DNA of 9,639 nucleotides from Holdemanella sp. (lineage in GTDB: Bacteria > Bacillota_I > Bacilli_A > Erysipelotrichales > Erysipelotrichaceae): contig JABUSD010000011.1 in NCBI GenBank assembly GCA_021442845.1, positions 1 through 9,639 of the forward strand. The letters run 5' to 3'. The notes below the pieces were generated by a model. The model had not been told where the DNA came from. It made no database searches and saw nothing but the letters and a program-made list of their open reading frames with translations. Shown piece after piece: positions 4,482 to 9,639 of the stretch. The first letter of the stretch is position 1, and each line of letters begins with the position of its first letter. The position numbers were made by a program, and so were the translations under genes.

Positions 4482-6716
4482 ATGCAGGTTATTCATATAA
4501 ATGTAGAACGTGGAAATGGAATAGAGGAAGTTATTAGCAACAATTATGTTTTGTATTTGAACCTTGATAATCAACTGATTATTGAACAGAACAAGCAGGA
4601 AAGTATAATGGGAAACAATGACATTGTTCTTATACTACCAGATACAAAGGTTACTTTAAAAAAGGAGAATGCTTTGTTTGTCTGCCTTGAAATTGACCAG
4701 GAAACTATGAATACAATCTTTCCAAATAAAAGGTTCCGTTTTTTATGTGATTCAACGATGGATAAAAGTGATAACTATATTTTATTGTGCCAGCATCTTA
4801 CAAAATATATTCAATATTATTATGAAAACAATCCGTATCGAAATGCAATATTGGCAAAACAGGCCTATGAGATATTGATATTTCTAGTCAGCAACTTTTC
4901 AATAGGTGAAGTAGCTTCTGAAGAAAACGATATCACAAAACAACTGGTTGATTATATAGAGAAGAATTATAAGAATGACATATCTTTAAAACAGATCAGT
5001 TCAGATTTTTATATGACGCCCCCATATTTTTCAAAGTTTTTTAAAACACAAATGGGGACAACCTTTTATAAGTACCTGATGTCAGTTCGTCTTCAGCATG
5101 CGATTAAGCTATTGCTTGAAACAGAAAATAATGTATTGAAAGTTGCTATGGATAGTGGATTTCCTAATGCAGAATCGTTCTATCGCTATTTCCAGGAAAC
5201 GTATGATATGACTCCAATGGAGTATCGAAAAAAACATCAGTTAAAGATAGAAGAAAAGAAAAAGAAGCAGGAAAAAGATCGGATTGATGTCATGGAGTAT
5301 TTAGGGATTAAAGAAACGGAGAAGGCAATATCCGAAGATATATTATGTATTGATTGTATAGATAGAAAACCAACGGATCGATTCTGGGCGAAACATGTAA
5401 ATATACACGAGCTACAGACATTGCAGGATGTGCAGATGCGTGAACAATTAAAAGAGCTTCAAATGCATATGAAATATAAATACGCAAGAGTCTTTTTCTA
5501 TGATGATCACTCGGATAAGGAAGAAGCTGTGGATTTTTTAAGGGAATTGAACCTGCTGATGTGGTTTGTGATTGACTATCGGATTATAGAGGATATAGAT
5601 CAATTGTGTCATTATCTTAAGAAGATGCTATCAAACTTCAGCAATCGTACAAGCATTGATACAGTTCGTTTATGGAGATTTGAACTTGTTTATAATACGA
5701 TGTTTGATGACAAGAAAGTAGGCGAATATTGGATCGCATATAATAAGATTCAAAGCGTTTTAGATCATTTTGGGTGTGAACAGCTTATTTGTGCGGGAAT
5801 TTCATTGTCCAATATGAAAAGTGTACAGAATTTCTACAACAAGAGCAGTGATAGTATAACAGAATATTCGCTGCAGACATTCCAATCAGAACCATATGCT
5901 TTTGTAAATGAGGATGGCGAATTATCGGTTGTTCGCACAACGGATGGTGGGTATCTTCGTAACCGTATTCTAACGCTGCAACAGAATGTTCCTGCCTTTA
6001 TGGAGAAAGACAATAAACCGTATATTACAGGATGGAGCGATACGCTTCTAACTTATAGTGTATTGAATGATTCGTGTTTCCGAGGAGCCGAAATCATAAA
6101 AAATATTATTGATTGCGCAGGATATGTAAAGGCGGTTGCACCTAAGATGTCACTTGATTTAATGTATCCTATAAAACAGCATGGAAAGATATTGATTGGA
6201 GCTGATGGCCTGATAAGTAAACACGGAATAAAAAAGCCATCTTTTTATAGTTATTCATTTATGAATCGTATAGGAGATGAATATCTAACGAAGGATAACC
6301 ATTCGATTGTATTTGCACATAGACAGAACTATCAGATTGTTTGTCATAACTGCAAGCGATTAAGCTATCGTTATTATCTGGAAGAGCAGAATCTGGATCT
6401 GAATCATTACGTAGACTACTTTGATGATCTGGAACCAATTCGTTTAAAATACCAATTTGAAAATATGAAGGATGGCGAATATCTTGTCAAAATACGTGTG
6501 ATGAGCCAGGAAAAAGGAAGCGTACAGGATGAATTTAAAAAGATGGGACTTGTCAATGAATTATATATCCATCCCAATGATATCCACTACCTGCAGCAGA
6601 CATCGATTCCAAGTCTGCAATTAAAGAAAATAACCGTAAAAAATGGCAAGGCAACCTTTGAACTGGAATTACCAGCTAACGCCTTTGCTCATCTTCATTT
6701 TGTATATCAATTCTAA
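4482..6716 (+). CDS. AraC-family transcriptional regulator with C-terminal, probably inactive GH39-like domain
   Basis: The 744-residue protein has three parts: an N-terminal, probably cupin-like region (1 to about 95) plus helices; a complete AraC/XylS DNA-binding domain with two helix-turn-helices (about 152-252; SLKQISSDFYMTPPYFSKFF and VAMDSGFPNAESFYRYF); a basic linker (253-266); and about 460 residues resembling GH39 beta-xylosidases. Such AraC-GH39 fusions are known in Firmicutes next to sugar-use genes. GH39 enzymes have an acid/base Glu in FEIWNEP and a nucleophile Glu in an ITEF motif; here the matching places read FELVYNT (400-406; N405 at the acid/base) and YITGWSD (514-520; G517 at the nucleophile). 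The domain therefore probably binds a sugar without cutting it. The late GH39 motif HGIKKPSFYSYSFMNRIGD (581-599) is well kept. A GTGAGG ribosome binding site precedes the ATG. It most likely controls the EIIBC-GH1 operon just downstream. Confidence 0.9.
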   Translation: MQVIHINVERGNGIEEVISNNYVLYLNLDNQLIIEQNKQESIMGNNDIVLILPDTKVTLKKENALFVCLEIDQETMNTIFPNKRFRFLCDSTMDKSDNYILLCQHLTKYIQYYYENNPYRNAILAKQAYEILIFLVSNFSIGEVASEENDITKQLVDYIEKNYKNDISLKQISSDFYMTPPYFSKFFKTQMGTTFYKYLMSVRLQHAIKLLLETENNVLKVAMDSGFPNAESFYRYFQETYDMTPMEYRKKHQLKIEEKKKKQEKDRIDVMEYLGIKETEKAISEDILCIDCIDRKPTDRFWAKHVNIHELQTLQDVQMREQLKELQMHMKYKYARVFFYDDHSDKEEAVDFLRELNLLMWFVIDYRIIEDIDQLCHYLKKMLSNFSNRTSIDTVRLWRFELVYNTMFDDKKVGEYWIAYNKIQSVLDHFGCEQLICAGISLSNMKSVQNFYNKSSDSITEYSLQTFQSEPYAFVNEDGELSVVRTTDGGYLRNRILTLQQNVPAFMEKDNKPYITGWSDTLLTYSVLNDSCFRGAEIIKNIIDCAGYVKAVAPKMSLDLMYPIKQHGKILIGADGLISKHGIKKPSFYSYSFMNRIGDEYLTKDNHSIVFAHRQNYQIVCHNCKRLSYRYYLEEQNLDLNHYVDYFDDLEPIRLKYQFENMKDGEYLVKIRVMSQEKGSVQDEFKKMGLVNELYIHPNDIHYLQQTSIPSLQLKKITVKNGKATFELELPANAFAHLHFVYQF

Positions 6717-6737
6717 AAGAGGGCATACCCTCTTTTT
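6717..6737 (+). terminator. Intrinsic terminator of the AraC-GH39 gene
   Basis: AAGAGGG (6717-6723), loop CATA, CCCTCTT (6728-6734) and further T residues to 6737; it begins immediately after the stop codon. It separates the regulator transcript from the PTS operon. Confidence 0.92.
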
Positions 6738-6751
6738 GTGATATTAAAAAT

Positions 6752-6848
6752 ACGAATAAAATAATTAATATATCTATGATAAATATTGTTATGTATCATA
6801 AATAAACAATTAAGTGTGTAAATATAGATAATATATAAAACGAATAAA
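6752..6848 (+). promoter_or_regulatory. Candidate operator: direct repeat ACGAATAAA x2 upstream of the PTS operon
   Basis: ACGAATAAA occurs at 6752-6760 and again at 6840-6848, with starts 88 bases apart, close to a whole number of helical turns. The downstream copy sits exactly where the -35 box of the TATAAT at 6863-6868 should be, the usual location for an AraC-type activator contacting RNA polymerase. No other G/C-containing word is repeated this well in the region. That the neighbouring AraC-GH39 protein binds here is inference. Confidence 0.45.
6775..6810. repeat. Nested inverted repeats in the PTS upstream region
   Basis: TATGATA (6775-6781) is the inverse of TATCATA (6794-6800), and, interleaved with it, ATTGTT (6785-6790) is the inverse of AACAAT (6805-6810). 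Both are AT-rich and lie 63 or more bases upstream of the -35 position. They could be regulator binding sites or chance in AT-rich DNA. Confidence 0.35.
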
Positions 6849-6868
6849 TCTCTTCTTCTTTCTATAAT
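6840..6868 (+). promoter_or_regulatory. Probable promoter of the EIIBC-GH1 operon, weak -35
   Basis: A perfect TATAAT lies at 6863-6868, but the -35 position 17 bases upstream reads ACGAAT (6840-6845), a poor match. This pattern suits an activator-dependent promoter. The leader from about 6875 to the start codon is only about 30 bases, too short for the RAT/terminator antitermination used by many bgl operons. Confidence 0.65.
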
Positions 6869-6904
6869 ATAGACAGTTAAAGAATTCAAGAGGAGGAAGA
6901 GAAA

Positions 6905-8272
6905 ATGAATTTCAAGGATTCTGCAATTCAGGTTGTCAAAGCAATCGGAGGAAAAGAGAATGTTTCAAACATTACACATTGCGTGACAAGAGTACGTCTA
7001 GTGTTGAAGGATGAAACAAAAGTTGACATGGAGACTTTAAAAACAATTCCAGGTATTATTAACGTTGTTGTATCAGGAGGACAATATCAGTTAGTCATTG
7101 GTGCAAAAGTTAATGAAATGTATGATGCGGTTGTTCAGGAAGTGGGAACAATTGAAGTAAAAGAAGAAAAGGCACCAGAACAGAAAAAAGGTGTTGTTGG
7201 ATTTTTAAAGGGTGCACTAGATACAGTTATTAGCTGTTTCGTTCCATTCATTCCAGTCATTGCTGGAGCTGGTATGTTGAAGGTGGTCTGTGTACTTTTA
7301 AGCTATGCTGGAATCATCGAAGCGGGATCAACTACATATACATTGTTGAATGATGTCATTGCTGATGGTGTATATTATTTCTTGCCATTCTTTGTAGCTC
7401 ACAATGCAGCTAAAAAGATGGGTGTCAATCCATTAACGGCTATGGCATTTGCTGCTGTTATTTTACATCCAAAGTTCTTAGCTTTATTAGACAGTGAAAC
7501 ACCAGTTACATTCTTTGGATTACCAGTACAGGTTATTGATTACAGTACACAGGCAATTCCAATGATTCTAGGTGTATGGCTATTAAAATATGTAGATAAG
7601 TTTGCTGAAAAGATCAGCCCATCTGTTATATCAATCTTCTCGCGTACATTAATCGATTTAATCGTCGTAGCGCCAATTATGATCTTAGTATTAGGACCAA
7701 TTTCTATGGGATTAAGTAATGCATTATTTGCAGCATGTACAGCAATGATGAGTTGGGGATGGATTGCAGTTGGAATCAACGCTTTAATCTTCCCGTTAAT
7801 GGTATTAACTGGAACACACAACGCTACAATTCCACTAATCATCCAGATGTTCATGACACAGGGATACGATCCAATCTTCCTGGTATCAGGACTTGCCGTA
7901 AATATTGCTCAGGGTGGTGCAGCATGTGCCGTTGCGTTAAAGACAAAGAACAAAGTATTAAAATCAACAGCTTTATCAGCTACAGTATCAGCTGTATTAG
8001 GAATTACAGAACCAGCTCTATACGGTGTTAACCTTCGTTTAAAACGTCCATTCATTTCTATGATGATCGGTGCATTTATCGGTGGATGCTTCTGCGGTAT
8101 CTTAGGATTAGCAGCTCCAACATTTGCTACACCAAGTTTGTTAACTTGTGCAATCTTCGTACCAGCTGGAAAGAATATGTTGTTAGGATTCTTAGCTGTA
8201 CTTGTAAGTTTTGCAATAACATTTGCATTGACATGGGTTATCGGATTTAAAGATCTGGAAGCTGATGAATAA
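6905..8272 (+). CDS. PTS beta-glucoside-type EIIBC sugar permease
   Basis: The 455-residue protein takes up and phosphorylates a beta-glucoside-type sugar. An EIIB domain (about 1-80) has the phospho-accepting cysteine C26 in THCVTRVRLVL. A charged linker (about 82-95) leads to a membrane EIIC domain (about 100-450) of roughly ten segments with the conserved TGTHNA (302-307) and GITEPALYG (366-374) motifs that line the sugar site. The protein stops after EIIC, so unlike the BglF/BglP EIIBCA proteins of about 610-630 residues it has no EIIA domain; the phosphate must come from an EIIA encoded elsewhere, as for E. coli AscF. A near-perfect AGGAGG lies 8 bases before the ATG. It is followed 54 bases later by a GH1 phospho-glycosidase gene. 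The exact substrate (cellobiose, arbutin, salicin or another) cannot be read from sequence. Confidence 0.93.
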   Translation: MNFKDSAIQVVKAIGGKENVSNITHCVTRVRLVLKDETKVDMETLKTIPGIINVVVSGGQYQLVIGAKVNEMYDAVVQEVGTIEVKEEKAPEQKKGVVGFLKGALDTVISCFVPFIPVIAGAGMLKVVCVLLSYAGIIEAGSTTYTLLNDVIADGVYYFLPFFVAHNAAKKMGVNPLTAMAFAAVILHPKFLALLDSETPVTFFGLPVQVIDYSTQAIPMILGVWLLKYVDKFAEKISPSVISIFSRTLIDLIVVAPIMILVLGPISMGLSNALFAACTAMMSWGWIAVGINALIFPLMVLTGTHNATIPLIIQMFMTQGYDPIFLVSGLAVNIAQGGAACAVALKTKNKVLKSTALSATVSAVLGITEPALYGVNLRLKRPFISMMIGAFIGGCFCGILGLAAPTFATPSLLTCAIFVPAGKNMLLGFLAVLVSFAITFALTWVIGFKDLEADE

Positions 8273-8279
8273 AAATGAA

Positions 8280-8307
8280 ATAGAATCTGCCTTCAGGCAG
8301 ATTCTAT
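8280..8307 (+). other. Perfect intercistronic hairpin between EIIBC and GH1 genes
   Basis: ATAGAATCTGCC (8280-8291) pairs without mismatch with GGCAGATTCTAT (8296-8307) around a TTCA loop: 12 base pairs. No T run follows, so it is not a standard terminator. It probably stabilises or allows processing of the upstream mRNA part, giving different levels of permease and enzyme, or acts as a leaky terminator. Confidence 0.75.
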
Positions 8308-8323
8308 AAGATATGGAGGTTAA

Positions 8324-9639
<1,316 letters not shown>

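Noticed and set aside
4233..4574. An open frame of 113 codons on the minus strand opposite the small membrane protein.
   Set aside because: It is a Ser/Ala/Gly-rich mirror of the Glu/Pro/Ala codons, crosses a terminator and a promoter, and lacks a ribosome binding site.
6869..6904. A LicT/BglG-type RAT antiterminator in the leader of the PTS operon.
   Set aside because: The leader is only about 30 bases, with no RAT-like stem and no terminator before the start codon.
7540..7854. Open frames antisense to and in another frame of the EIIBC gene (also 7735-8031, plus).
   Set aside because: They overlap the conserved EIIC domain, have no ribosome binding site and no family resemblance.
8280..8307. 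The hairpin after EIIBC as an intrinsic terminator.
   Set aside because: No T run follows the stem and the GH1 gene downstream has no visible promoter of its own, so full termination is unlikely.

Overview
The window is AT-rich, densely coded DNA with strong AGGAGG-type ribosome binding sites, TATAAT/TTGACA promoters and U-tract hairpin terminators. Every stop whose gene ends inside the window is TAA or TAG. Together with the gene content (ECF-type riboflavin uptake under an FMN riboswitch, a PTS beta-glucoside operon, a GH39-fused AraC regulator), this points to a low-G+C Firmicutes chromosome. An anaerobic, host-associated Erysipelotrichia-like organism is my best guess, but that placement is inference. 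I see no mobile element, CRISPR array, rRNA or tRNA.

Left part (1-2520, minus strand). A MATE-family exporter (1071-2417) is followed, with no terminator of its own, by a good sigma-70-type promoter (1035-1063). That promoter reads into an FMN riboswitch (about 912-1021), an intrinsic terminator (856-891), the riboflavin ECF S-component ribU (218-817) and a tightly coupled FMN-binding-type (PPOX family) flavoprotein gene that runs off the left edge. This is a flavin-uptake operon switched off when FMN is plentiful.

Middle part (2483-4435, plus strand). Divergently from the MATE gene lie a Cof-type HAD phosphatase, a PrsW-family intramembrane metalloprotease and, translationally coupled to the protease, a 98-residue single-pass membrane protein with a Cys4 cluster and a Glu/Pro/Ala-rich tail. 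A hairpin terminator closes this block. The HAD and PrsW genes have strikingly similar promoter and leader sequences, so they may share control.

Right part (4435-9639, plus strand). A 744-residue AraC-type regulator carries a C-terminal GH39-like domain whose two catalytic glutamates appear to be replaced, so it probably senses a sugar rather than cutting it. It is followed by a terminator, an AT-rich regulatory region with paired repeats, a PTS EIIBC permease of the beta-glucoside family, a perfect 12-bp intercistronic hairpin, and a GH1 6-phospho-beta-glucosidase cut by the right edge. The likely scheme is that the regulator senses a glycoside and activates the EIIBC-GH1 operon. EIIBC imports and phosphorylates the sugar with an EIIA supplied from elsewhere, and the GH1 enzyme hydrolyses the resulting 6-phospho-glycoside.

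The most novel candidates are the PrsW/Cys4 small membrane protein pair, the duplicated HAD/PrsW promoter module, and the regulator with a dead glycosidase domain facing a repeat-containing promoter.
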